Position numbers and translations under genes: made by a program | Notes under the pieces: generated by a model | What the model saw: only the letters and a program-made list of their open reading frames with translations | Told to the model about the DNA's origin: nothing | Database searches by the model: none | Shown here: positions 17,342 to 26,331 of the stretch, one piece after another | Layout: every line of letters starts with the position of its first letter | Numbering within the stretch: position 1 is the stretch's first letter | Assembly (NCBI RefSeq): GCF_014302995.1 | Contig: NZ_CP060295.1 | Span: forward strand, 744,001 to 808,000 | DNA: 64,000 bases | Origin: Variovorax sp. PAMC26660 | GTDB lineage: Bacteria > Pseudomonadota > Gammaproteobacteria > Burkholderiales > Burkholderiaceae_C | Reading direction: 5' to 3'

Positions 17342-18625
17342 TCAACGCCCCGCAGTGGCCGTGGCCGGCGCCGCGCGGCCGATGAATTCAGTCGCGTAGT
17401 ACAGCAGCGCCACGGTCACGAAGCCGCCACCGAGCAGGCACAGGCCCGTCCAGCCGTGGAAGGCATACACCGCCGCCGCAATGCCCGAAGCGATTGCCGC
17501 GCAGATGAAGATGAAGGTCATGAACAGGCCGTTGAGCCGGCCGCGCAACTCGGGCGCCAGCATGAACAGGCTGCGGAAGTTGAGCACCTGGCAAAGCTGC
17601 ACCGCGCCGTCGAGCAGGATGCCCGCCGCGACCAGCCCGGCCAGCGAATGGAAGTGCATCGACACGGCGCCCAGCACAAAGGACAGCAGCGCGACGACGA
17701 TGGCCACGCCGGTGGCAGGCCGCGTCAATCCCCGGTCGGCCAGCCGGCCCGCGACAGGTGCCAGCAGCGCGCCCGCCGCACCGGCCAATGCGAACAGGCC
17801 GATGCCGCCCTGCCCCATGCCGAACTCGTGCACCAGCGCCAGCGGCACGGCCGTCCAGAAGGCCTGGAAGGCCGCGAACATCATCCCCTGGTACAGGCCG
17901 CGCCGGCGCAGCAATGGCGTGTTCCACACGATGCCGGGCAGCGAAGCCATGGTGCGCGCATAGCCCACCGATGCATGCGCATGCCGTTGAGGCAGCACGC
18001 GCCACAGCACGGCGATGAGTGAAGCCATCAACACGGCCGAGATCCAGAACACCGCGCGCCACCCCAGGGTGGCCGCCACCACGCTGGCGAAAGGCCGCGC
18101 CAGCATGATCCCGCCCAGCAGGCCGGCCATGATGTTGCCGACCACCTTGCCGCGCGTGGCCTCGGGTGCGAGGTGCGAGGCAAAGGGCAGCAGCACCTGC
18201 GCCGCCACGGCGCAAGCGCCCACCACGAAAGACGCCGCCAGGAAGGTGACGGCCGAACCCGAGAGCGCAATGCCCACCAGCCCGATCACCGCACCGAACA
18301 GCGCGCCGATGATCAGGCGCCGGTTCTCGACCACATCGGCCAGCGGCACCAGCAGCAACAGGCCGGCGCCGTACCCGAGCTGGGTCAACGTCATGATCAG
18401 GCCGGCCAGGCCCGCATGCAGTTGCAGCGTGTCGGAGATCGGGCCGATCAGCGGCTGGGCGTAGTAGATGTTGGCCACGCACAGGCCGCAGGCGACGGCG
18501 AAGACCAGCGTCAGTGCCGGGGACAGGCCGGTGTGGCCGGCATCGTTGGCAGCTTGCGCCTTGTCAGCCTCGTCGGCCTTGGCTGCTTGCGCGGCATTGG
18601 GAAAGGGAGCGTCGGGAAGTGGCAC
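17342..18625 (-). CDS. MFS transporter
   Basis: This inner-membrane transporter of about 427 residues has 12 predicted helices and the N-terminal phrase CVANIYYAQPLIGPI, typical of a common proteobacterial MFS group of putative effluxers. The start is uncertain. The GTG at 18625 has a GAGG six bases upstream and gives a short soluble N-terminus, whereas a TTG at 18679 would add 18 residues. The substrate is unknown. It is separate from, but on the same strand as, the DUF4272 gene. Confidence 0.85.
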   Translation of the reverse strand: MPLPDAPFPNAAQAAKADEADKAQAANDAGHTGLSPALTLVFAVACGLCVANIYYAQPLIGPISDTLQLHAGLAGLIMTLTQLGYGAGLLLLVPLADVVENRRLIIGALFGAVIGLVGIALSGSAVTFLAASFVVGACAVAAQVLLPFASHLAPEATRGKVVGNIMAGLLGGIMLARPFASVVAATLGWRAVFWISAVLMASLIAVLWRVLPQRHAHASVGYARTMASLPGIVWNTPLLRRRGLYQGMMFAAFQAFWTAVPLALVHEFGMGQGGIGLFALAGAAGALLAPVAGRLADRGLTRPATGVAIVVALLSFVLGAVSMHFHSLAGLVAAGILLDGAVQLCQVLNFRSLFMLAPELRGRLNGLFMTFIFICAAIASGIAAAVYAFHGWTGLCLLGGGFVTVALLYYATEFIGRAAPATATAGR

Positions 18626-18734
18626 GGAAGGCCTCGGTAGCGGGTGGCGGCGGTCTCCGGAGAGGAGAAAGAAGACCAAGGGTTAACCCGGGCCGGGCAC
18701 CTTAGCATGGCAGGCCGATTCCTGCAGGCGCCGG

Positions 18735-19673
18735 TCAATGCAGGCTGGTGGGGCGGCCCGAAGCCACCCAGGCGTCGAGCCCGCCGGTCAGCGGCAAGGC
18801 GCGCCGGGCGCCGCGTGCCAGCAGCACGCGCGCAGCCTGTGCGGCCGACACCTCGTTGGGGCAGTTGCAGTACAGCACCACGTCGCGGTTGGGGTCGATC
18901 GTCAGGTCGAGGGTGCGCTGCTGCAGCGCCTTGAGCGTGTACGGCAGCGCGCCCGGAATGCGGCGCGGGTCGACCTGTATGCCGGCCTTGCCGCGCACAT
19001 CGATGATGAGCGGCGGCTCTTCCCCGCTCAGCAGGTCGTGCAGCTCGTCGACGGTGATGCGTGGCATGCCCGTGAGCCGGCGGAAGGCACGGCGGCGCCA
19101 GTAGCGCACCGCCAGGATCACCACCAGCAGCACCGCCAGCGCGGCCGTGGCAATGCCGCCGGCCTGTGCCATGACGGCCAGCACTTCCTGGATCTGGTTG
19201 CGAAAGAGCCAGCCCAGGCCGAGGAACAACCCCGTCCAGACCAGCGCGGCGCCCACGTCGAAACCGATGAAGCGCCGCACCGACATGCCCAGCGCGCCTG
19301 CCATCGGCGGCGCCACCACCGACACGCCTGGCACGAACTTGGCCGCCACCAGCGACAGGCCGCCCCATTCGGTGATGAGCGATTCGCCACGCCGCACGCA
19401 CGAGTCGGGCGACAGCGAGATGCGGCACAGCATCCGCATGAAGCGGTAGCCGAAGCGCCGCCCGGCATAGAACCACGCGCCGTCGCCCAGCAGGTTGGCC
19501 ACCACCGCGGCGAGCACCACGCCCACCACGGACACATCGCCCGCCGCCAGCAGCGCACCTGTGACCACCAGCACGGCGGCAGCCGGCACCGGCAGCCCGA
19601 GGCGGGCGGCAAAGCTCACGGCGAACACCACCAGGATCGCGTTCTGCACCAGCAGCGACATCAGCTGTGCCAT
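18735..19673 (-). CDS. DedA-family membrane protein fused to a rhodanese domain
   Basis: This 312-residue protein has two parts. Residues 1-205 form a DedA/VTT membrane domain (PF09335) with the conserved GDGAWFYAGRRFG and KFVPGVSVVAPPMAG motifs. This family moves phospholipid carriers or supports membrane homeostasis. Residues 212-310 are a rhodanese domain with IDVRGKAG and the active loop starting at the cysteine in LYCNCPNE. The fusion is known in proteobacteria, but the substrate of its rhodanese part is not. It lies just after the RND operon on the same strand, with 122 bp between. Confidence 0.88.
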   Translation of the reverse strand: MAQLMSLLVQNAILVVFAVSFAARLGLPVPAAAVLVVTGALLAAGDVSVVGVVLAAVVANLLGDGAWFYAGRRFGYRFMRMLCRISLSPDSCVRRGESLITEWGGLSLVAAKFVPGVSVVAPPMAGALGMSVRRFIGFDVGAALVWTGLFLGLGWLFRNQIQEVLAVMAQAGGIATAALAVLLVVILAVRYWRRRAFRRLTGMPRITVDELHDLLSGEEPPLIIDVRGKAGIQVDPRRIPGALPYTLKALQQRTLDLTIDPNRDVVLYCNCPNEVSAAQAARVLLARGARRALPLTGGLDAWVASGRPTSLH

Positions 19674-19795
19674 GACAGCCTTTCGGTCGATCCGATGGAG
19701 GGAGTTTGCGAACGAGGTAGGGGAGTCATGCCACCGGCGATTCTCCAGCATGGCCCATGAACGTACCGGGCACAGGCCATTTGCAGGCCGCCGGC

Positions 19796-21175
19796 TCAGC
19801 CGGCCCGCGACACGCTGAAGCCGAAGGTGTTCACTCCGTCCACGCTGGACGTGCAAACCTGCCCGCCATGCATGCTCGCCACCGCCTTCACGATGGCCAG
19901 CCCCAGGCCGTGGCCGTGGTGCTCGCCGCCATCGTTGCGCGCGGCATCGACGCGGTAGAAGCGGTCGAACAGATGCTGCAGGTGCTGCTCGTCGATGGCG
20001 GCACCGGGGTTGGACACGGTGATCCAGGTCACGGCCGTCTCTTCGCGCAAGGTGACGGTGATGCCCGCGCCCGGCTTCGTGTGCTCGATGGCGTTCTGCA
20101 GCAGGTTCGACATGGCGCGGCGGAACAGCGCGCTCTCAAGCCGCGCCTCGGCCAGCACGTCGCCTTCGATGCTGACCTGCGTGCGGGTCTCGTCGAGCAC
20201 GAACTCGAAGAACTCGATGGTCTTTCGCACCTCTTGCGCCACCGGCGTGAGCACCAGCCCGGTGGCCACCTCGCCACGGTCGGCACGTGCAAGGAACAGC
20301 ATGTCGTTGACGATGGAACGTACCCGTTCCAGGTCTTCGAGGTTGGCCTGCAGCACCTCTTGAAACTCACCCGCGCTGCGCTGTCGCGACAGCGCCACCT
20401 GCGTGCTGCCGATCAGGTTGGCCAGCGGCGTGCGCAGCTCGTGGGCCACGTCGGCGTTGAACGACTCGAGCTGGCCATAGGCCTCCTCGAGCCGCCCGAG
20501 CGCGCCGTTGAAGGCTTCGGCCAGCGCAGAGAGTTCGACCGGCAGCGCCTCCGACTGCAGGCGCTGCGACAGCGTCTTGGGCCGCAGGGCCTGTGCCTCG
20601 CGCGACAGTTGCTTCACCGGCTGCAGCCCGACGCGCGCGATCCAGTAGCCTGCCACCGCCACCACCAGCACCGCGCCCAGCCCCAGCGCCACCAGTGCGG
20701 TCAGAAAAGCCTCCCGCGTGTGCGCATAGGGCGCCGAATCGCTGCCGACGATCAGCCGCACGGCCGGCCTGTCCAGCAAGGGTTCGATGTGGATCGACAG
20801 CGTGCGCAGCGGCTCCTGGCGGCCCGGCAGGATGATGCTGCCGCGCCCGTCGGGGTCATGGCTCATGCGTTCGATGTCGGCCAGGCCCTTGCCGTACTGG
20901 AAGCGCGGGTCGTCGCTCAGCACCCAGAAGCGCACGCTGCCATCCTCGGGCGTGAGCGTGTCCATCTTGGCCTGCACACGGGCCCAGCGGTCCACCGTGC
21001 CCACGCGCTCGATGGAGTACTGCATGTTGCGCAGGCCGATCTTGAGTTCGTCGTACTGGTGACGATCAAGCTCGCGCTCCAGCACGCCGTGCAGCGCCGC
21101 GCCGATCAGCGCGAAGGTGGCCAGTGCCGCCACCGCGAACATGATGACCAGCCGCGCGGTGATCGAGCGCTTCAC
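19796..21175 (-). CDS. Heavy-metal-type sensor histidine kinase (CusS/IrlS-like)
   Basis: This 459-residue inner-membrane kinase has a helix at about 7-28, a periplasmic sensor loop, and a second helix at about 165-185. A HAMP region and HisKA with the phospho-histidine in FNADVAHELRTPLANLIGS follow. The ATPase domain contains NLLQNAIEHT and HGLGLAIVK. It starts with GTG overlapping the stop of the response-regulator gene by 4 bp. It belongs to the operon of an RND pump, so it probably senses a pump substrate. The CusS-like class suggests metals, but the pump resembles multidrug types. Confidence 0.92.
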   Translation of the reverse strand: MKRSITARLVIMFAVAALATFALIGAALHGVLERELDRHQYDELKIGLRNMQYSIERVGTVDRWARVQAKMDTLTPEDGSVRFWVLSDDPRFQYGKGLADIERMSHDPDGRGSIILPGRQEPLRTLSIHIEPLLDRPAVRLIVGSDSAPYAHTREAFLTALVALGLGAVLVVAVAGYWIARVGLQPVKQLSREAQALRPKTLSQRLQSEALPVELSALAEAFNGALGRLEEAYGQLESFNADVAHELRTPLANLIGSTQVALSRQRSAGEFQEVLQANLEDLERVRSIVNDMLFLARADRGEVATGLVLTPVAQEVRKTIEFFEFVLDETRTQVSIEGDVLAEARLESALFRRAMSNLLQNAIEHTKPGAGITVTLREETAVTWITVSNPGAAIDEQHLQHLFDRFYRVDAARNDGGEHHGHGLGLAIVKAVASMHGGQVCTSSVDGVNTFGFSVSRAG

Positions 21176-21885
21176 AGGGCGGCGCCCTCCCCTTCGCTCT
21201 TTCCGTCGTTCTCGGTCTCGCGCACCTCCATCACATAGCCCATGCCGCGGATGGTGTGCAGCAGCTTGGGGCTGAAGGGCACGTCGATCTTGTCGCGCAG
21301 CCGCTTGATGGCCACCTCGACCACGTTGGTGTTGCTGTCGAAGTTCATGTCCCACACCAGCTCGGCGATGGCGGTCTTGGACAGGATCTCGCCCTGGCGC
21401 CGCGCCAGCACCGCGAGCAGCGCGAATTCCTTGGCCGTGAGGTCGATGCGCGTGCTGCCCCTGAAGGCCTTGCGCGCGAGCAGGTCGATCTGCAGGTCGG
21501 CAATGCGCAGTTGCATCGGCTCCTGCTTGCGGCCACGCCGGTTGAGCGCCTGCAGCCGCGCCAGCAGTTCGAGAAAGGAAAAGGGCTTGATGAGGTAGTC
21601 GTCCGCGCCTTCGTGCAGGCCCTTGATGCGGTCTTCCACCCGGTCGCGGGCGGTGAGCATGATCACCGGCGTCTGCTTGACGGCACGCAGCGCACGCAAC
21701 ACCGAGAAGCCGTCCTGCCCCGGCAGCATCACGTCCAGCACGATCACGTCGTAGTCGTGCGTCAGCGCCAGGTGCTGGCCGTCGATGCCGTTGTGCGCCA
21801 TGTCGACCGCGCAGCCCTGCTCCGTCAGACCCTTCGAGAGGTAGTCCGCGGTTCTCAGTTCGTCTTCGACAATCAGGATCTTCAT
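21172..21885 (-). CDS. OmpR/PhoB-family response regulator
   Basis: This 237-residue regulator has a receiver domain at residues 1-115 (MKILIVEDE, phospho-Asp in VIVLDVMLPGQDG, Lys in YLIKPFSF). A winged-helix DNA-binding domain lies at about 128-222 and ends in TIRGMGYV. It is most similar in layout to CusR/IrlR/CopR-type regulators. It lies 42 bp after the RND pump gene and overlaps the kinase gene, so it is the cognate regulator and likely controls the operon from the repeat upstream of the outer-membrane gene. Confidence 0.93.
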   Translation of the reverse strand: MKILIVEDELRTADYLSKGLTEQGCAVDMAHNGIDGQHLALTHDYDVIVLDVMLPGQDGFSVLRALRAVKQTPVIMLTARDRVEDRIKGLHEGADDYLIKPFSFLELLARLQALNRRGRKQEPMQLRIADLQIDLLARKAFRGSTRIDLTAKEFALLAVLARRQGEILSKTAIAELVWDMNFDSNTNVVEVAIKRLRDKIDVPFSPKLLHTIRGMGYVMEVRETENDGKSEGEGAAL

Positions 21886-21927
21886 GGCGTTGCGATGTCT
21901 CTGGTCGCTCCGTTCAAACGGTATTCA

Positions 21928-24900
21928 TCAGTGCGCCCCGGCCACCGGCGGGGCTTCCCCGGCCCTGGCCGCCTTGCGGGCCTTGCGCGCTTCCTTGCGG
22001 CTCATGTACCAATAGTGGGCGCGGTCCAGGTACAGGTAGACCACCGGGGTCGTGAACAGCGTGAGTGCCTGCGAGAGTATCAGCCCGCCGACCATGGCAT
22101 AACCCAGCGGCCGGCGCAGCTCGGAGCCCGAGCCGTGGCCCAGCATCAGCGGCAGGCCGGACAGCAACGCGCACATGGTCGTCATCATGATCGGGCGAAA
22201 GCGCAGCAGGCAGGCCTGGTAGATGGCGTCGTGCGGCGACATGCCCTGCTCGCGCTCGGCCTTGAGCGCGAAGTCGATCATCATGATGCCGTTCTTCTTC
22301 ACGATGCCGATCAGCAGGATGATGCCGATGAGCGCGATCACGCTCAGGTCGTAGCCGCCCGCCATCAGGATCAGCAGGGCCCCCACGCCGGCCGAGGGCA
22401 GCGTCGAGAGAATCGTCAGCGGGTGGATGTAGCTCTCGTACAGCAGGCCCAGCACGATGTACACCGCCACCAGCGCCGCGGCGATCAGGTAGGGCTGGGT
22501 AGACAGCGAATCCTGGAAGGCCTGCGCCGTGCCCTGGAACGAACCGGTCAGCGACTGCGGCAGCCCCATCTCGGCCTGCGCCTTGTTGATGGCGTTCACG
22601 GCGTCGCCCAGCGCCACGCCTGGCGCGAGGTTGAACGAGATCGTCACCGCCGGGAATTGCCCTTGGTGGCTGATCGAGAGGTACGCCGTCTTGCTGGTGT
22701 CCACCTTCACGAAGGTCGACAGCGGCACCTGCTGGCCCGTCAGCGGCGAGGTCAGGTAGAGCTTGCTGAAAAGCGCGGGATCTTGCTGCAGCGCAGGCGT
22801 CACCTCCAGCACCACGTGGTAGCTGTTGAGCTGCGTGAAGTACTGCGCCACCTGGCGCTGGCCGATCGCGTCGTAGAGCGTGGCATCGATGGTGGCCGGC
22901 GAGATGCCGAAGCTCGATGCGCGGTCGCGGTCGATGGTCAGCACGGCCGATGCGGCGGCGTTCTGCTGGTCGGTGGCCAGGTCGGTGAGCTGGGGCAGTT
23001 GCCGAAAGCGCGTGAGCAACCTGGGTGCCCAGGTGTTCAGTTCATCCAGGTTCGAGTCGGTCACCGTGTACTGGTACTGCGTGCGCGATGCACGCCCGCC
23101 CACGCGGATGTCCTGCCCGGCCTGCAGGAACAGGTTCACGCCCTGCACCTTGGCAAGCTGCGGGCGCAGCCGCGTGATGATTTCGTCGGCGCTCGCGGTG
23201 CGGCCTTCTTCCTTGCCCTTGAGGTTGATGTAGAAGTTGCCGGTATTGAAGGTCGACGAACTGCCGTTCATGCCGAAGTCCGCCACATCGGGGTCGCGGC
23301 GGACCACGTCGGCCAACTCGATCATGCGTGCGTTCATCGAGGCGAACGAGGCGTCCTGCGCCGATTCTGCAAAGCCCGAGATGAAGCCCGTGTCCTGCTG
23401 CGGGAAGAAGCCCTTGGGGATGATCGCGAACAGCACGCCCGTGGCGGCCACGGTGGCGATGAAGACCATCAGGGTGATGAACTGGTGGTCGAGCACCACG
23501 TGCAGCCCGCGCTTGTAGCCATTGAGCATGGCGTCGAAGCCGCGCTCGCACAGCAGGTAGAGCCGGCCGTGCTTGCGGCCGTGCTCGTTCTTCAGGAAAC
23601 GAGAGCACAGCATCGGCGTCAGCGTCAGCGAGATCACGACCGAGACCACAATGGTCAGTGTCACCGTGACCGCGAACTCGCGGAACAACCGGCCCACGAT
23701 GCCGCCCATCAGCAGCAGCGGAATGAACACCGCCACCAGCGACACCGAGATCGAGATGATGGTGAAGCCGATTTCGCTCGCACCCTTGTACGCGGCCTCC
23801 ATCGGCGACATGCCCTCTTCCACGTAGCGGTAGATGTTCTCCAGCATCACGATGGCGTCGTCCACCACGAAGCCCACCGCGATGGTCAGCGCCATGAGCG
23901 AGAGGTTGTCCAGGCTGTAGCCCAGCAGGTACATCACGGCCACCGTGCCCAGCAGCGCGAGCGGCACGGTCACGCTGGGAATCAACGTGGCGGGCACGTT
24001 GCGCAGGAACACGAAGATCACGGCCACCACGAGCGCGATGGTCAGCAGCAGCGTGAACTCCACGTCCTTCACCGACGCTCGGATCGTCTGCGTGCGGTCG
24101 ACCAGCGAATTGATCTCCACCGTGGGCGGGATCGAAGCCCGCAGCCGCGGCATCGCGGCATTGATGCGGTCCACCGTCTCGATCACGTTCGCGCCGGGCT
24201 GCTTGGTGATGGCCAGCACGATGGAGCGGCCGTTCTGGATGGTGTTGCCCTCGACGGCGGCGGCGCCCGCGTAAGCCCAGCCCGCGATCTTGGAGTTCTC
24301 GGGACCATCGACCGCCACGCCCAGATCGCGCACGCGGATCGGCGCGCCGTTGCGGTAGGCCAGCACCACATCGTTCCAGGGCTGGGCCTTGAGCAACTGG
24401 TCATTGGTGTAGACCGTGAAGCTCTGGTTCGGCCCGTCGATCGTGCCCTTGGGCGCGTTCACGGTGGCCGACGCGAGCACGGTGCGCACGTCTTCCAGGC
24501 TCAGGCCCAACCCGGCGAGCTTGGCGGGATCGAGCTGAATACGCACGGCCGGCTTCTGCACACCGCCGATGTTGACCAGGCCCACGCCCGAGATCTGCGA
24601 GATCTGCTGCGCAAGGATGTTGTCGGCGTAGTCGTTCACCTCGGTCAGCGGCAACGTCTTCGACTGCACCGACAGAATGAGGATGGGCGCGTCGGCCGGG
24701 TTCACCTTGCGAAAGGTCGGCGGGCTCGGCAAGTTGGCCGGCAGTTGGCCGGTGGACGCGTTGATGGCGGCCTGCACGTCGAGCGCGGCGGCATCGATGC
24801 TGCGGTCAAGGTCGAACTGCAGCGTGATCTGCGTCGAGCCCAGGCCGCTGGTCGATGTCATCTGCGACAGCCCCGCGATCAGCGAGAACTGCCGCTCCAG

Positions 24901-25098
24901 CGGCTGCGCCACGTTGGAGGCCATGGTCTCCGGACTGGCACCCGGCAGGCTGGCCGAGACCTGGATCGTCGGAAAGTCGACCTGCGGCAGCGGCGCCACC
25001 GGCAGCAGCGGAAACACCGCCGCACCGACCAGCAGGATGGCCAGCGCCAGCAGCGTCGTGCCGATGGGGCGCTTGATGAAGGCGGCGGAAATGCTCAA
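21928..25098 (-). CDS. RND efflux pump, MdtB/MdtC-like
   Basis: This 1056-residue inner-membrane trimeric pump exports compounds using the proton gradient. The N-terminus (MSISAAFIKRPIGTTLLA) and phrases such as LPQVDFPTIQVSASLPGAS match the MdtB/MdtC multidrug branch rather than the CusA metal branch. Proton-relay aspartates are visible in GFVVDDAIVMLENI, and the lysine in KKNGIMMIDFA. In E. coli MdtB and MdtC form a mixed trimer; here only one pump gene is present. It overlaps the adaptor gene by 4 bp. Confidence 0.93.
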   Translation of the reverse strand: MSISAAFIKRPIGTTLLALAILLVGAAVFPLLPVAPLPQVDFPTIQVSASLPGASPETMASNVAQPLERQFSLIAGLSQMTSTSGLGSTQITLQFDLDRSIDAAALDVQAAINASTGQLPANLPSPPTFRKVNPADAPILILSVQSKTLPLTEVNDYADNILAQQISQISGVGLVNIGGVQKPAVRIQLDPAKLAGLGLSLEDVRTVLASATVNAPKGTIDGPNQSFTVYTNDQLLKAQPWNDVVLAYRNGAPIRVRDLGVAVDGPENSKIAGWAYAGAAAVEGNTIQNGRSIVLAITKQPGANVIETVDRINAAMPRLRASIPPTVEINSLVDRTQTIRASVKDVEFTLLLTIALVVAVIFVFLRNVPATLIPSVTVPLALLGTVAVMYLLGYSLDNLSLMALTIAVGFVVDDAIVMLENIYRYVEEGMSPMEAAYKGASEIGFTIISISVSLVAVFIPLLLMGGIVGRLFREFAVTVTLTIVVSVVISLTLTPMLCSRFLKNEHGRKHGRLYLLCERGFDAMLNGYKRGLHVVLDHQFITLMVFIATVAATGVLFAIIPKGFFPQQDTGFISGFAESAQDASFASMNARMIELADVVRRDPDVADFGMNGSSSTFNTGNFYINLKGKEEGRTASADEIITRLRPQLAKVQGVNLFLQAGQDIRVGGRASRTQYQYTVTDSNLDELNTWAPRLLTRFRQLPQLTDLATDQQNAAASAVLTIDRDRASSFGISPATIDATLYDAIGQRQVAQYFTQLNSYHVVLEVTPALQQDPALFSKLYLTSPLTGQQVPLSTFVKVDTSKTAYLSISHQGQFPAVTISFNLAPGVALGDAVNAINKAQAEMGLPQSLTGSFQGTAQAFQDSLSTQPYLIAAALVAVYIVLGLLYESYIHPLTILSTLPSAGVGALLILMAGGYDLSVIALIGIILLIGIVKKNGIMMIDFALKAEREQGMSPHDAIYQACLLRFRPIMMTTMCALLSGLPLMLGHGSGSELRRPLGYAMVGGLILSQALTLFTTPVVYLYLDRAHYWYMSRKEARKARKAARAGEAPPVAGAH

Positions 25099-26327
25099 TT
25101 GCTGCTCCCGCTCGCGGGCTTCTTGACGTCGGCGCCCGTGCCCGTGCTGCCCTTCTGCGCGGGCGGCGGCTCGATGACGGAGGCACCGGGCTTGAGCTTG
25201 TACTGGCCGTCGACCACCACGCGCTGGTCGGCACTCAGGCCCTTGTCGATCACGGCCACGCCATCGGCAATCTGCACCACATGCACCGGCACGTTGTTGA
25301 CCTTGTTCTGGTCATCGACCACCCAGACATAGGTGTCGTCCTGCCCGCGCTGCACGGCGGCAGCGGGCACGGTCAGCGAGTTGGCCCGGCGGTCGAGCTG
25401 CAGCCGCACGTTGACGTACTGGCCCGGCCACAGCGTGTGCTGCGGGTTGGCAAAGCTGCCCTTGAGCTGCACGGTGCCGCTGGTGGTGTCGATCTGGTTG
25501 TTGAGCAAGATGAGCTTGCCGGTGCCCAGCATCTGGGTGCCGCTGCGGTCGTAAGCCACCACCGACAGCGGCTGCGCGCTTTGCTGCTGCACGCGGTTGA
25601 TGTCCTGCACCGCGTCTTCGGGCAGCGTGAACTGCACGGCGATGGGATCGATCTGGTTGATGACGACCAACCCGTTGGTGTCGGCCGCATGGACGATGTT
25701 GCCCGGGTCCACCAGCCGCGCGCCCACGCGGCCGTTCATGGGCGAGGCGATGCGCGTGAAGCTCAGTTGCACCTCGGCGTACTGCACCTGCGCGGCGTCG
25801 TTCTGCACGGTGGCCTGGAGCTGGTTGACGAGCGCCTTCTGCGTGTCGACCTGCTGCTGCGTGGCCGCGTCCTGCGCGATCAGCGTGGTGTAGCGCTGGA
25901 GGTCGGCGCGCGCATTGACGAGCGTGGCCTGGTCCTTGGCCTTGGTGGCCTGCGCCTGCGCGAGCTGCGCCTGCAGCGTGCGCGGGTCGAGCTGGGCCAG
26001 CAACTGTCCGGCCTTCACGTCCTGCCCTTCGACGAAGCCGACCTTGTCGAGCTGGCCGTCGATGCGCGCCTTGACCGTGACCGTGGCCATCGAGGCGACG
26101 GTGCCGATGCCCGAGCGGTAGACCTGCACCTCCTGCTGCTTGACGTGCGTGGTGGTCACCTGCACCGGCGGGGTCTTGGGTGCTTCGGCCGTGGCGGCAT
26201 GGGCGGTGTTGTGGTTGATCGCCCAGGCGCCGCCGCCCAGCAGGACCACGAACGTGGCGGTCGCGAGCCAGGTCGATCGGCGCTGGAAGAGAGCTTGGGT
26301 GGTGGTGGCTGCTGTGGTCGTCGTCAT
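25095..26327 (-). CDS. RND periplasmic adaptor subunit, MdtA-like
   Basis: This 410-residue membrane fusion protein links the RND pump to the outer-membrane channel. One N-terminal anchor helix lies at about residues 18-38. A lipoyl/barrel-sandwich half (GQLLAQLDPRTLQAQL), a long coiled-coil hairpin at about 110-190 and the second lipoyl half (ASPMNGRVGARLVDPGNIV) follow, then beta-barrel domains. The Pro/Thr-rich C-terminal tail is low complexity. Its ATG lies 4 bp after the stop of the outer-membrane gene. Confidence 0.93.
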   Translation of the reverse strand: MTTTTAATTTQALFQRRSTWLATATFVVLLGGGAWAINHNTAHAATAEAPKTPPVQVTTTHVKQQEVQVYRSGIGTVASMATVTVKARIDGQLDKVGFVEGQDVKAGQLLAQLDPRTLQAQLAQAQATKAKDQATLVNARADLQRYTTLIAQDAATQQQVDTQKALVNQLQATVQNDAAQVQYAEVQLSFTRIASPMNGRVGARLVDPGNIVHAADTNGLVVINQIDPIAVQFTLPEDAVQDINRVQQQSAQPLSVVAYDRSGTQMLGTGKLILLNNQIDTTSGTVQLKGSFANPQHTLWPGQYVNVRLQLDRRANSLTVPAAAVQRGQDDTYVWVVDDQNKVNNVPVHVVQIADGVAVIDKGLSADQRVVVDGQYKLKPGASVIEPPPAQKGSTGTGADVKKPASGSSN

Positions 26328-26331
26328 GGCA

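Noticed and set aside
21256..25332. A 1358-codon open frame on the plus strand
   Set aside because: It lies opposite the RND pump, adaptor and regulator genes, which are clear families. Its translation is His/Arg/Gln-rich low-complexity sequence typical of antisense frames in high-GC DNA.
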